The translations under genes were made by a program, and so were the position numbers. 64,000 nt of DNA, from the NCBI RefSeq assembly GCF_027943255.1, contig NC_072896.1, forward strand, positions 60,468,501 to 60,532,500, read 5' to 3'. This DNA is from Anastrepha obliqua (Eukaryota; Arthropoda; Insecta; Diptera; Tephritidae). Every line of letters starts with the position of its first letter. Within the stretch, counting starts at the first letter, position 1. A model generated the notes under the pieces. That model had not been told where the DNA came from, made no database searches, and worked only from the letters and a program-made list of their open reading frames with translations. Positions 45,247 through 56,104 of the stretch are shown one piece after another.

Positions 45247-45828
45247 CATATATCTGCCGGTACGTCCTAAATATTGGCGGCATTTTCGACCTTAATTCGC
45301 TTGATTCGATGCGAGCCAATAATATATTTATGAATAAAGGAAGGAAACATCATAAATTCTAAAAATTTATGCCTTACATTTGTTGTCTTTGCATATAACA
45401 AATTGAATTCAGCAAAAGTGGAAAATATAGCACACATCTGTTGCGGAAAGCCCACATGCATACAGACAAATGTGTGAATGTATGTATGTATGTATAAATG
45501 TAGAAGATTTTTCTTAATTGCTTTCCTGGATTTTCACTTCAGTTGTACATTTTTTAATATTATGCTTTTTAAAAATATTGTGTATTTATCGTTCTTCAGC
45601 ACGTACGCCCATAAATATGTATGTATGTGTACGAGCATTTAGTTTTTTTTTTATTATTTACCAATTTGGTCTACCAACGCATTGCCAACGACCTGTCGTC
45701 AACTCTTGTTGAAAGCGATCGGGACATGTTAAACGATTTGTGTTTTCATGATGCAAAATTTTTAATTTTTTTAACGTAAAAATAACAATATGAATGCATA
45801 CATATGTACATACATTCATACACAACTA
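45247..45828. other. Intergenic, no supported gene
   Basis: TATG microsatellite at 45478-45494 and TACATA repeats at 45790-45822, just beside the next mariner. Confidence 0.6.
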
Positions 45829-46673
45829 CAGGGTGGGCCATATAGCATTTGCTTTTTGAACCACCTATTTTTTTGAGAATGGTAACACAAATGACATATC
45901 AAATGTGTTCATAATTTACTTAAAGGTTTGACATTTACGAAATGGGACGCTATACGCTTGAACAAAATTGGGAAATATTGAAAACCTATTTCCAAAGAGG
46001 TGAGTCTTCTTCTTCTTTTCTGATTTTCGCATCGGTGGTCAATAGCAAAATTGTCGAATTTGGGGCTCAGAAAATCCACACGTTACTGTAGAGAAGCAAA
46101 TGCATCCACAACGGGTCACTGTTTGGTGCGGTTTTTGATCGGGCCATTTTTTTTCGAAAATGAGTGAGGAGCCGCGGTTACAGTAAATGACGAGCGTTAC
46201 CGTGACATGCTCAACGAGTTGTTTCCGAAAATTGAAGAGGATCACATGGACGACATTTGGTTTCAACAGTATGGTGCAACTTGTCACACTTCCAAAGTTA
46301 CACTCGAACTTTTGGCTAGCGTTTTTGAATTCCGATATCAATTGGCCGCCTCGGAGCTGTGATTTAAGCCCGTTGGACTATTTTTTGTTAAGGACAAATG
46401 CTATGCAAACAATCCAGAGACGATTGATGCTTTAAAACACGAAATCGAAGTTGCCATTCATGAAATTGGAGCCTAAACAATCGAAAATATGCTTAAAAAT
46501 TGGGTTGATCGAATGGCCTACTGTAAAGCCAGTCGTGGCAGTCATTTGAACGATATTATTTTTTATTCATAAATGACAATGTTCAATCTTCAAAATAAAA
46601 AAAAAGTTTGAAAAAATATTCATTAGTCTGTTTTTTTTTTATTGCCGAATCAAATTTTACATGGCCCACCTTG
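45829..46673 (+). mobile_element. DD41D (rosa-type) mariner, internally deleted copy B
   Basis: Ends CAGGGTGGGCCATATAGCAT and (reverse complement) CAAGGTGGGCCATGTAAAAT, flanked by TA. The sequence matches the 41.5-kb copy closely over its whole length, including the 5' leader and the same internal junction (GAGTCTTCTTCTTCTTTT then TGATTTTC). The transposase frame, beginning MGRYTLEQNWEILKTYFQRG near 45941, has since gained stops and small deletions. Examples are the loss around GCGGTTTTTGATCGGGCC and a deletion removing the AAACGGTAGCC-equivalent codons near 46326. QQYGATCHT replaces QQDGATCHT, so the second catalytic Asp is lost. Confidence 0.9.
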
Positions 46674-47037
46674 TAGGTATGCAAGTATATAAAATACACC
46701 GGCTAATTCAGCAACTCATTAAGAGGGTTTTTCGGATTTATTTATATTTAGCGTGCATTTTTTCGTTTTAAGTGTAATATGTAGTATGTGTATTTTCCAT
46801 GAGCCTTTTCAGTTTTGGAAATAGGAAATGTTCCAGGATGTCAAGCCTGATGAAGGCGTTCACTCGGGCTTAAGAACGGTGTGTGTGTGTGTTTGTCAAA
46901 ATATCCCGAAACCGGCGGTTAATTCCAAGGTAATACATGTATTTATTGGCCCCTTTTGAACAAATCTGAATTTTCGCTTACGTGCTGAGCGATGATTACG
47001 CGACTAGCGTAGATATGTATATACGTATGTATTTATC
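46674..47037. other. Intergenic, no supported gene
   Basis: Includes a short (GT)n run at 46881-46892. No gene recognised. Confidence 0.6.
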
Positions 47038-47195
47038 TGGCGAACCTCCGAGTGTATTTCTGCCATGAAAAAGCTCCTCATAAAAAAATATCTGCCGTTC
47101 AGAGTCTGTTTGAAACTGTAGGTCCCTCCATTTGTGGAACAACATCAAGACGCACACCACAAGTAGGAGGAGGAGCTCGGCCAAACACTCAAAAA
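47038..47195 (+). mobile_element. SINE fragment (body)
   Basis: Well-preserved plus-strand body: GGCGAACCTCCGAGTGTATT, TGCCATGAAAAAGCTCCTCA, TATCTGCCGTTCAGAGTC, TGAAACTGTAGGTCCCTCCA, GGAACAACATCAAGACGCAC and GGAGGAGGAGCTCGGCCAAA. The tRNA head is missing at the 5' side and the GCGCCAATTA tail at the 3' side. Confidence 0.9.
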
Positions 47196-48310
47196 TATAT
47201 GCATCTGCAAACAAACAACAATTTCAAAAATAAAGAATTCCAAAAGTTTCACAAATTCTATGCCTGTTATCGTCGAGTAATTTTCCATAGTAAACCTCTG
47301 AGAATAGTTAGTACAACGAGACTCAAAATAGTTAGTATTAACGGGACCCAAAACATTGTTGAATCTTGAAAATGGGGCTTGAAACCCCAAAACTTTCTAT
47401 CGTGAGAGTTTAAAACTTGGATGCGCCCTTGTAAGTGTATCAATCTGCGACATATGCGCCTCCACTACAGTCTCCAAATAGTGTTGATATTTATAGCGTG
47501 ACTATTGTTAAAATTAGAAACCATGATTTTCATTTACATATTGGCACTATTTGAAAATTCTGCTTGAGAAATATCAAATATGTGTGGGTGACAATGCAAG
47601 AAGATCAGAATGTTCTTTAAAAATTTGTAAACATTTCATTCGTTTTTTGTTGTTATTTAAATAGGAAAATTTGTTTCTTGAATATAAATAAACAGTGCTC
47701 GCATAGACTTAAGAAATAGGAGAATCAGAAAATCATTGAATATTGCATATTTTTAAATTCATATTAATCCGAATATGGCAGGTAAAAATACTTTTTTATT
47801 ACTTATTGTATGTTATATACTTTCGTAGCAGGTGTTCTGCTGGTATATTTATATGAGAAGTTTAGATAAGTTATTTCCTTGCAGTCTTCATGTTAATCGT
47901 AAATCTTCTCCATAATGTTTAAATTACCAAACACAATAAATAAATATTTTTACATATCATTGTAAGTGTCCAGAATTATCCAAGGAAGGAACTTGTGGGA
48001 GGGAACTTGCTTAGAAAACCTTCAACTGTGGGGAATAGCATGCAGATAATATTTATTTAGTTTCAATAATGAAGAGGTATGAATTTAGTATTGAAGAGAA
48101 AGTAAGATTTGCAGGACCGACGAGTTTGAAAACAATTAATTGGAAACATTTTGAATTAGTCATGCAGAGTTAATCCCAACATTTGTTAAAAGTTCAAAAT
48201 CATAGTTTTCCAAATATTTTGAGCCGACCAATGAAAGAAAACCTGTCATAATAAATATAGGAGAGATATGGCAAATTAATTTTGCAAATGACAATACATA
48301 GTTATACTAC
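47196..48310. other. Intergenic, no supported gene
   Basis: The sequence AGAATAGTTAGTA / AAAATAGTTAGTA repeats imperfectly at 47301-47340. No coding signal. Confidence 0.55.
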
Positions 48311-49582
48311 TGTGGACAAAAAGTAAGGTGAATTTGGTTGTAAAATGAAAAATCTTTATTTATTCTTGTAAATCAATTTCACCCCCTTCAAAATAATACC
48401 CTCTCAATGAAATACACTTACGCCAACGATTTTTCCAATCCCCGAAACATGCCAAATAGTCCATTTCCGGTATAGCCATCAGCACCTTCTTCGATTCAGC
48501 TTTTATCTCCTCAATCGACTCGAAACGCGTTCCCCGGAGTGGTCTCTTGAGTTTTGGGAATAGCCAGAAGTCACACGGATCCAAATCAGGTGAATACGGT
48601 GGTTGCGGAACGATATGCGTGGAGTTTTTGGCGAAATGGTCACGAAGAACGAGTGCCTGAGACGGTGCATTATCGTGATGCAAAAACCAAGAGTTGTTGG
48701 CCCATAATTCTGGTCTTTTTAGACGAATTGCTTCACGAAACGACGCATAACGCTCAAATAATATTCCTTATTAACAGTTTGGGCAGGTGGAAGAAATTCA
48801 TAGTGCTCCACACCACGAAAATCGAAAAATACTGTCATCATGACCTTTATTTTTGAACGACTTTGACGTGCTCTTTTCGGTCTGGCTCCGCCTTTAGCAC
48901 GATATTCGCTTGATTGGTCGGTTGTTTCAGGACCGTAAGCATAAATCCAAGTCTCATCTCCCGTAATGATGCATTTGAGCTTGTCCTGATAGTCTGAAAG
49001 CATTGTTTCATACACATCAACGCGACGACTTTTTTCCAAGAAATTGAGAGTTTTCGGTACCAAACGAGATTTGACTTTTCGTAGGCCCAAATGGTTTTCA
49101 CAGATCCTTCTGATATTCCGATCATATCAGTAAGGTCTTTAACAGTCAACCGACGATTTTTGAGCACTAACTCCTTCACTTTATTGACGTGTTGGTCATC
49201 TGTTGACGTCGATGGTCGTCCGAAGCGCTCCAAGTGATCAACACGTTCTCGACCCTCTTTGAAGTCTTTGTACCACTTATAAACATTTTTCTGTGACATG
49301 GTCGAATCACCAAATGCCTTCTGCATGCTAAGCGTTTCCGCAGCCGAAATTTCATTCCGCAAACAAAATTTGATGGCACTTCTCTGCTCAATCAAATCAG
49401 ACATTGTAAAAATCGAAAAATGCACTCTTGGTCGTTTGGTAAACGCAAGCGTAAATATATTACTGATAATGATATTCACATGAAAGTTGGCCCAGATGTT
49501 ATTAACAGTACTGCCAACTCATGAAAAAAATAACTAGAGCGAAATTTTAATCCCGCGAAGTTTGACAAATAAATTCACCTTA
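48311..49582 (-). mobile_element. Mariner transposon, right terminus truncated
   Basis: The left end is ACTGTGGACAAAAAGTAAGG followed by TGAATTTGG. At the right side only the inner part of the inverted repeat remains (AAATTCACCTTA). The outer bases, which the fragment at 61.98 kb retains as CTTTTTGCCCACAGT, are gone. The element would be ~1.29 kb when complete. The 5' leader (49405-49582) is almost identical to the orphan end at 61828-61979. Confidence 0.9.
48360..49404 (-). pseudogene. Mariner transposase, frameshifted, catalytic spacing shortened
   Basis: Starts MSDLIEQRSAIKFCLRNEIS at 49404; GRPSTSTDDQHVNKVKELVL and NRRLTVKDLTDMIGISEGSV complete the HTH region. After a shift near 49080 it continues KLKCIITGDETWIYAYGPET (first catalytic Asp), KVMMTVFFDFRGVEHYEFLP and VNKEYYLSVMRRFVKQFV. 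It then shifts to MHHDNAPSQALVLRDHFAKN (second Asp) and PPYSPDLDPCDFWLFPKLKR (third Asp). The family has NAPSHTALVLR; here three bases are lost (SHTA to SQA), so only 33 residues separate the last two Asp instead of 34. The C terminus is intact to 48360. Confidence 0.9.
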
Positions 49583-50199
49583 AGTGTTGGAAACACTCGA
49601 ATGAGATAATAACGGAATATTAGTCAAGCCAACTACGATTTCTCTCAATCTGAGCAGCTGTCCTTCCTAATATGGTACCTAGTTTTGATAGGAGGATATT
49701 CTAGCAATCAAAAGACTAGTCCTGTTAAGTTCAGCGCACTAGACAGGGTTAGTTTACTGGAGCAGCAGCCCTAGGTCGGAGGAAACCCGAGTCATTCTGG
49801 TACGTAAAAATATAGAAAAAACTCTTTAGTGTTCTTCTACTGTTGATCAGATGAAAAAAATAAATTGCAAAGTTTCCATTACTAGCCCCCAAATTAATTG
49901 CATCTAGTACATCTAAATTATAATTTTGTTCCCATGATAGTTGTTAGTAACTTTCTGCGGAGAAGGATGAAGTAAGATGATAATATGAATAGATTGAACT
50001 ATGTTTGGATCTTTGTTCACCAGTCTGCCCAAGCAAAATATTATCTGAAGGAAGACCTTATTAGTATTATTACGAGGACATTTTTTTTTTTATTATTTCT
50101 ATTATAAATTATATTACAATCTGTTAATATTAACAAAAAATGTGAGGGGTTGGAATTGAATGGGTACTTCCTTCTGGTAGATTTCTATAATTATATTTA
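49583..50199. other. Intergenic, no supported gene
   Basis: No gene recognised; AT-rich with a T-run at 50081-50095. Confidence 0.6.
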
Positions 50200-50940
50200 T
50201 ATTAAAATACGAGGAAGACCTGTGAGTGTTTTGCGCTGTAGTCTTCTTGGTTGACGTTCCATTTCCGGTGTTACATAATCTAATTTTTGGGTTTTTGTGC
50301 TCTAGTTCTCGAAAGATATGCTTACTGCTGCTTCTCTTTACTGTTTCAGTGACTGTGTCTATGCCGAGGTCGGGGTGAATATCATCATTTATTTTGCACC
50401 AGGCTGCATTTGTGACTGTTCTTAATATCTGAGATTGACTTCTCTGTATAATTTGTAGGTTTGATTTACTGGCAGACCCCTATATTTCTAGTCCGTATGT
50501 CCATGTCGGTTTTATTCTTGATTTGTTTGTTTTCCTAGTAGCCAGTAGATTTGTCGGAATTTGTTTTTTATCTCATTTCTCTTATTCAATATGTATTGTT
50601 TCCATGTGAATTTTGAATCAATCGAGATCCCTAAATACGTTGCACTTGAGTGTATATTACATGTTGTGTTTTGTATTTATCGACCTGGATGCTCCACTTT
50701 TCAAACTAAAGTGTTGTAGCTGATAGCGTATCTTGAAGTGTTTTCGTTGCTGCTTCTTCGCTGTTTCTAGCTGACATTAAAACTGTGTCGTCTGCAAATG
50801 TAGCTACGCTCGAGTAGATGGCGTTGGTATATCTGGTGTGTATACTCGACATGGGGTACAATAGGCTTCCTTGAGGAACTTCAACTGTTGCTGTCATGAT
50901 TTCAGAGCATTTATTGTCGTATTTTATAAAGAAGTGTCTA
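50200..50940 (-). pseudogene. Jockey-clade LINE reverse transcriptase, 3' part
   Basis: Minus strand: VEVPQGSLLYPMSSIHTRYT matches GVPQGSVLGPxLYLIYTxD, and SSVATFADDTVLMSARNSEE contains an intact catalytic FADD box, the form typical of Jockey elements. The thumb then continues in broken frames: KSGASRSINTKHN (KINExKS region), CNVFRDLD.FKIHMETIHIE (LGLHLDRRLTWKxHI), TNLLATRKTNKSRIKPTWTY, GLEI.GSASKSNLQIIQRSQ (GIQLWGTASxSN), and a 3' end DLGIDTVTETVKRSSSKHIF. It is 5'-truncated at the palm and ends about 40 bp from a SINE. Confidence 0.85.
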
Positions 50941-50982
50941 TCAGTTATGTGGCTTTTATATATACATACATATACATATATA

Positions 50983-51088
50983 CTTGGCGCGTACACCCTT
51001 TTTGGGTGTTTGGCCGAGCTCCTCCTTTTATTTGTGGTGTGCGTCTTGATGTTGTTCCACATATGGAGGGACCTACAGTTTCAAGCCG
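50983..51088 (-). mobile_element. SINE fragment with intact 3' tail
   Basis: Minus strand: CGGCTTGAAACTGTAGGTCC, CTCCATATGTGGAACAACAT, CAAGACGCACACCACAAATA, AAAGGAGGAGCTCGGCCAAA, then CACCCAAAAAGGGTGTACGC and GCCAAGTATATATG. It is 5'-truncated at the GTCGGC block and abuts a mariner relic. Confidence 0.9.
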
Positions 51089-51090
51089 TC

Positions 51091-51640
51091 ATTAGTGTGT
51101 TGTTTTTGGCCAAAAGTCGCGCACAAGCAAAGATGTGTCAGAAGGGGCGTTATCGTGATGATTCGGGCGTTTCCAGCAGATTGCTTCGCGCATAACTTGC
51201 AGGTAATATTTTTTTATTGACCGTTTGACCTTGTGACTCAACGCTCATGATGTACAACGCCCCTTCAATCGAAGAAAATGGTAAGCAAAACTTTTACATT
51301 CGACCGAACTCTCATTAGCAATGTTCATGCGATGCTGCTTTTGGTCGAAATTGAGCAGTTTTGGTACGATCATCTCCTCTAACGGTGATTCGACGATTGG
51401 CCAACACCATTTTCCTCACTTCAATAAATTTTTTCGTTTGTTGTTGAAGTGCTCGGGCGTCCGGCACGCTTTTCGTCGTTCACATCTTCTCGGCCTTCTG
51501 AGAACATTTTGTGCCACCGATAAACGTTGCCTTAGTCCAAAGTAGCTTCTTCGTATGACACAGTCAACATTCGGAATGCATCCCCGCACTTAATTTCGTT
51601 TTTCACACAAAATTTTAAACAGGTTTTTTGATCCATCTTT
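51091..51640 (-). pseudogene. Mariner transposase, two internal deletions
   Basis: Minus strand from 51635: MDQKTCLKFCVKNEIKCGDA, an interrupted NVYRWHKMFSEGREDV, GRPSTSTTNEKI, VRKMVLANRRITVREV and VLGMKRVAAKFVPKLLNFDQ. It then jumps from about NIANES to PLFFDWRG-type sequence and SQGQTVNKKYYLQVMREAIC, then RPNHHDNAPSDTSLLVRDFW (second catalytic Asp), ending near KNNTLM at the SINE. The first catalytic Asp segment and everything after the second are missing. It is related to, but clearly distinct from, the 48.3-kb element. Confidence 0.85.
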
Positions 51641-51845
51641 TTGAATAGGTAAAAATCGAAGACGAGCCGAAACACGTGTAAGCAAAGTATCTGTCAACAA
51701 TTAACTGAACATTAAAAATGACCGAACTCGTCGGCATTAACAATCCCGATATTCTCGTCGCCAAACTTATAATTACAAGAAGAAGGAATTCTGCCGCACT
51801 CCCTAAACACCTAAGATTTGTTTCCTATTACCGGTTTCCTAAAAG

Positions 51846-51990
51846 CTGCTGATAAAAAACCATTTGCCGTTCGGAGGCGGCCATTTGTAGCAAAAGAGAT
51901 CCCTCCATTTGTGCCAAAGTATTAAGACGCATATAACAAATTGGAATAGGAGCTCCGCCAAATATCCAACAAAGGATGTAAATGCCAATT
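51846..51990 (+). mobile_element. SINE fragment, diverged, with tail
   Basis: Plus strand: AAGCTGCTGATAAAAAACCA, TTTGCCGTTCGGAGGCGG, TCCCTCCATTTGTGCC, TATTAAGACGCATATAACAA and GGAATAGGAGCTCCGCCAAA, then ATGTAAATGCCAATTATATA. No head. The tail is preserved with one change from GCGCCAATTA. Confidence 0.8.
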
Positions 51991-54870
51991 ATATACATAC
52001 ATATATATATGAGTAATATATAGAAGTAATAAGATGTACACTTATATATGCATATTTTCGTTTTACCATCTGCGGCTTAATGTGAAAAGTAGGTTATTAC
52101 TTGAATTTCAATCAGAATGAAAACAATACAGATCATTTTGACAAGTAACACGAAAGGAAAAAAAACGAATCAGCCGCTCTAGTAATATCATCTTACATGG
52201 ATTCGCCTTGATTTTATGATTTTGGCGGTTGCAGGTAGGGCTTTCAGCGCAAGAGCAATTGATTTGGAGCTGACAGGGAGGGGATTCCAAGCTTTTTACA
52301 TTTTGATTTTTTAATTTCACGATCTCTTTTACTTCCTAGTACTTCTGACACAAGTTTGATGAGGCGTCATGATCTTGTACAATTTGGACATCGTGTTCGG
52401 CTACGTAGTGCAAGAACGTGGAGAGGAAGATGACACATGTGAGTAGCTGGCCTTACAAAATTTAGCAAATTTTGAAGTGGATTTGATTAGGACATTCAAG
52501 GCGCACCTTGGTTTGGATCCAAGCGATGAAAATTTTTTCAGGAAGGAAGTAGCTGTAGAATGAAATTAGTACTACTGTTGTGGGCTTAGGGACTACATCG
52601 GTTAGGCTCTTAAATTTGCATCTCTATGTCCCTATATTTATAATGAGGGTATAAACTGTGTGTACACACACAGTCCAGAAAGAGCGGGAGCGCCAATGAA
52701 TTCCTCTGCGAGCTCCCGGTTTTTGACAAGAATCACTAAGGTGGCATCGGATTGTTGCGATCCTTGCATGTGGGCAAGAACTGTAAACTCCGCGAATGAT
52801 TGATTGGTGTCTTTTGGTATTAACGCAAATTGGAATTATCTTTTTTATCACAGACAGCAAGGGATAATAAACAAAATCTCTTGTCTCCAAGGTTTGGGGT
52901 TACTGGAGACATGATAACAAGTATGATTTAAATACAGCCAGTTTTTGTAAAGTTTAAATGCCCCGAAATGTAAAAGCAAAAGCAACGCAGAACGAGCGCA
53001 TGATTGAGTTCTAGTCGGAGACTGGGCAAAAATAATAGACTGTACCAAAACAGGTTATTGCAGCAAAAAATCGATTGCACAAATGTTCAATAAAATTAGT
53101 TTTCTCATGCACTGCAACTATGTAATATCGATATTTCAGACTTGAACGAAACTTTAGACTAAATATAAAAATTGTCGCTGCACATGTGTATATGTATATG
53201 TATCCCGAATAGACCGCATAGCACTTTCGACAAACATAAATGCACTAAAAATGCAGCATGGAAACGAGCAAAAAAACATTCAGTCTATTTACCACTTGAC
53301 TGGTGAAGTGCGAGGTCACAGCTCCGATGCAAACATCTTTTGTGTATAGTAAATGATTGCAATGTGTACTCTAAATACGCAAACACAGTATGAATCAATG
53401 CATTGACAAAAAACGCGCCAGATATTGTTGCACGTACACACATATGTATGTACGTAGTTCATAACAAGCACTGTATAAATAGCACTACTAACATATTCCC
53501 TTCTATCATAGGGCTTTATGATGTGAAGTCTTCACTATTTATTTATTATTTGTATTATTTTCACATAAGATTTCCCCCTTTTCTTAAGGGGCGACTCGAC
53601 GATGACTTTCCAATACGTTTGTACTATATGCGGTGCGATTTTCAAATGAATAAAATCTGTTGGGTGTGATTTAGATGCGCGCCAACGCGTCGCAAGTGCG
53701 AACACTCACAAGACCATCAGAGAGAGTTTTCACAGGCAGATAGTACTTTGGAAATGCTTAATATGCCGTGAAGACCGAACGCGTCTGCGACAACGATTAG
53801 GATCGTTATACGAACATGCATACATATATATGTCACCCGAGGGGGTGTGTGCCACATTTGGGCAGCGAAATTTTGATCAACACGTAACACAACAAAAAAC
53901 AACCGACATGCGCTATTCACGGCGACAGTAATGGTGACAACAACGCTATCGTATAATGAAGAAGCCATTCACTTCTCATCTGTTCTGCGCCGTACAACAT
54001 GTTGTCGGTCATTTAATTCACACAATTTTCTCAGCCATGAGACTAGCGAACTGAGTGGGAATGGAATAATTTCCTGAACTCTCGCCGCGTTTCTCTGCAG
54101 CCTGGACAGAATACTTTGTAGTATTGCAGGTATACAAATAAATACAGACGCAATATTGTATGTATGCATATGCAAATAAATAAAGATGATAACCATATAT
54201 TAATAACTAAGTGCTTCAATTGTTTTTGGAACATGCTTTTTTCTCGAAAAAGTGTTGAATCAATAAGCGGCAGTGTTACAAAATTCTGTCACTCGCTCTG
54301 CCAAAATCGAACATTTGCTATGAGAAAAGAACAAGAAAATGTAATCCCTCCACAAATTATACACTGAATTTACGGTGGGAGCCTGGTTTATGAGGTCTAA
54401 AAATTGCATCTCTTTGCGATTTTTTTTTTAAGGAAAAAATTAATTTAGCACTGCAAAGTTTTTTCTATCTTTTAATGAACATTTAAAAAGTATACAAAAT
54501 TTTTGTACTGGTTACAATAAGTTGAAAATAATGTTTAGAAATTAGTAGAGCGCTGCAACGCTGGAGTTTCCAGCGTACAAGATACAGCTCATAATTATTA
54601 TTGAAAGAAAAAAATTCAAATTTGTCAAACTTTCAAGGCAGACAAAGAAAGAGGGAGAGACCCGAGAGGGAATGGGAGAGACAGAGATAGAAAAATATAT
54701 ATCGAAATAGGTTCACAACATTTGCAGAGAATACAAATAGACAAAGTTTACAAAAAACGGAGAAGAGTCGACTGGTGTAGGTAAACGCCGGACACAAAAC
54801 GTGGCAACAACGTGCACTACTCCGAGCGTTTATCACCCGCACAAACGCAGTGATTCCATAACCGCAGCAA
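51991..54870. other. Intergenic, no supported gene
   Basis: Nearly 3 kb with no recognisable gene or repeat family. A GA-rich stretch lies at 54635-54690 just inside the right edge of the block. Frames of 60-100 codons exist on both strands (for example 52624-52890 and 53717-53968) with no motifs. Confidence 0.5.
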
Positions 54871-54873
54871 CCC

Positions 54874-54971
54874 CAAAAAGTAGGCACCAAGGAAATATAA
54901 CGTCAAAAAGTAGGCTCCAATAATATATTTCCTACAAGTTTGCACCAACAAACAAGCGCCAAAAAGTAGGC
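54874..54971. repeat. Three spaced CAAAAAGTAGGC repeats
   Basis: The 12-mer CAAAAAGTAGGC occurs exactly at 54874-54885, 54904-54915 and 54960-54971. Spacings are 30 and 56 bp and similar A/T/C-rich spacers follow each copy (CACCAA, CTCCAA). Function unknown. Confidence 0.7.
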
Positions 54972-55286
54972 AGTAGCACAAAGTGTATCTAAGATATACA
55001 TACATATATAAGGTATAGCTCTCTCTCTCCTTTTCCTCAACGTCATATCTTCTTTCTCTCTCGCGGAAGGAAAATGCCCAAAACGTTGCATGGCCTTGAA
55101 GGTTTACTCTCCATTATCGCTTGACCATCGACGCCTAAGAAGTTTCACTTCAAAAATTCATTTCAATTATATTTCTGCTTTGGGTTATTATTTTAAATTC
55201 TTAAGCTCTTAAAAAACACCCGATGTACATGTAAACTGACGGATTTACTTTCGTCTTTGTGACAATTAAAGTTTTCGCACAATTAA

Positions 55287-55805
55287 TTTGAGGATGTTGC
55301 ACTTTTGCCAGATTTAGTGAAACATTTTGGGAAAAGAATACGTAACCCTTTGAATATGCTGAGAAAAGAACGCGAAAAACTGACTGATTCGGCGCCAGAT
55401 TTAATGTATCTTTTTACTAGAAAAACAAACGCTATTAAAAATGCGCTTGAAAATTCACAACGTAGGCTGAAAGCAGCCGGGGACCGGTACATTAATAGTC
55501 GGCGACTTTTTGATATAACCCAACGTCTTAGCCAGCTTTCTTTACCTCGTATAATACAGCATATGGCGCGCCCCCATCTCTCACGAATTTTAACGCAGTT
55601 TCTCTTTTACATACATACAAACATAGGTAAAAATCTTGATCAAAATTTCTCTTTGTTGATGTTTTTCGGGTATCAGCAGCTGTGTCAACGAGATGTTTAC
55701 CTTTGTTGTTGCCATAACTGTATAAGTACTATACAAATATTCCATATACGTTGTTATGAAGAGTCGTATGAGATGGGGGTGAAGTGTCTACGGGTCTCTC
55801 AGTAA
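55287..55805 (+). CDS. Unassigned ORF; faint resemblance to bacterial exonuclease VII large subunit C-terminus
   Basis: An open stretch from a stop before 55287 to a TAA at 55805, with no AUG near its start (first listed start is TTG at 55305). The first ~100 residues are basic and helical: VKHFGKRIRNPLNMLRKERE, NAIKNALENSQRRLKAAGDR, SRRLFDITQRLSQLSLPRII. The spacing of RRL..AGDR..NSRRLFDITQRL recalls the coiled C-terminal domain of XseA (RLxxLxRxLPxPRRLLxxxxQRLDD). After about residue 100 the sequence becomes Cys/Phe-rich and random-looking. No PTPTAAAE-like XseA core motif is visible upstream. It could be an old bacterial transfer, a transposon protein or chance; I do not claim a function. 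Confidence 0.3.
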   Translation, partial: FEDVALLPDLVKHFGKRIRNPLNMLRKEREKLTDSAPDLMYLFTRKTNAIKNALENSQRRLKAAGDRYINSRRLFDITQRLSQLSLPRIIQHMARPHLSRILTQFLFYIHTNIGKNLDQNFSLLMFFGYQQLCQRDVYLCCCHNCISTIQIFHIRCYEESYEMGVKCLRVSQ

Positions 55806-56104
55806 TTTTTTATTTTCGTGAAAATTGTCGTCCGTCAGATTTCGAAACATTCTCAGCCGCGGTTGCCGTTGGCCGGAGTACGTTCAAGAGTAAAGCAACA
55901 AAAACAACTACTATGTGTGTTTGGTGCCACTAGATGACACCAAAAGATCGCGCACGCCCGCTCTCATTTTTAAATGCACCAGTTTGTGTATGCGGTCGCC
56001 ATAGAAGAGTTTGTTAATGCATGATTAGAATTCAGTCGGTCCCAGATTCGTTGCCTACTGTAGGCTGCGGACTTTTGGCAGCCAATGACGTGGGGAGTCT
56101 TTCA
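55806..56104. other. Intergenic, no supported gene
   Basis: Nothing recognised. Confidence 0.5.

Noticed and set aside
54635..54690. GA-rich stretch as a regulatory GAGA element
   Set aside because: Only simple GAGAGA/GGGAGA content without flanking promoter features.
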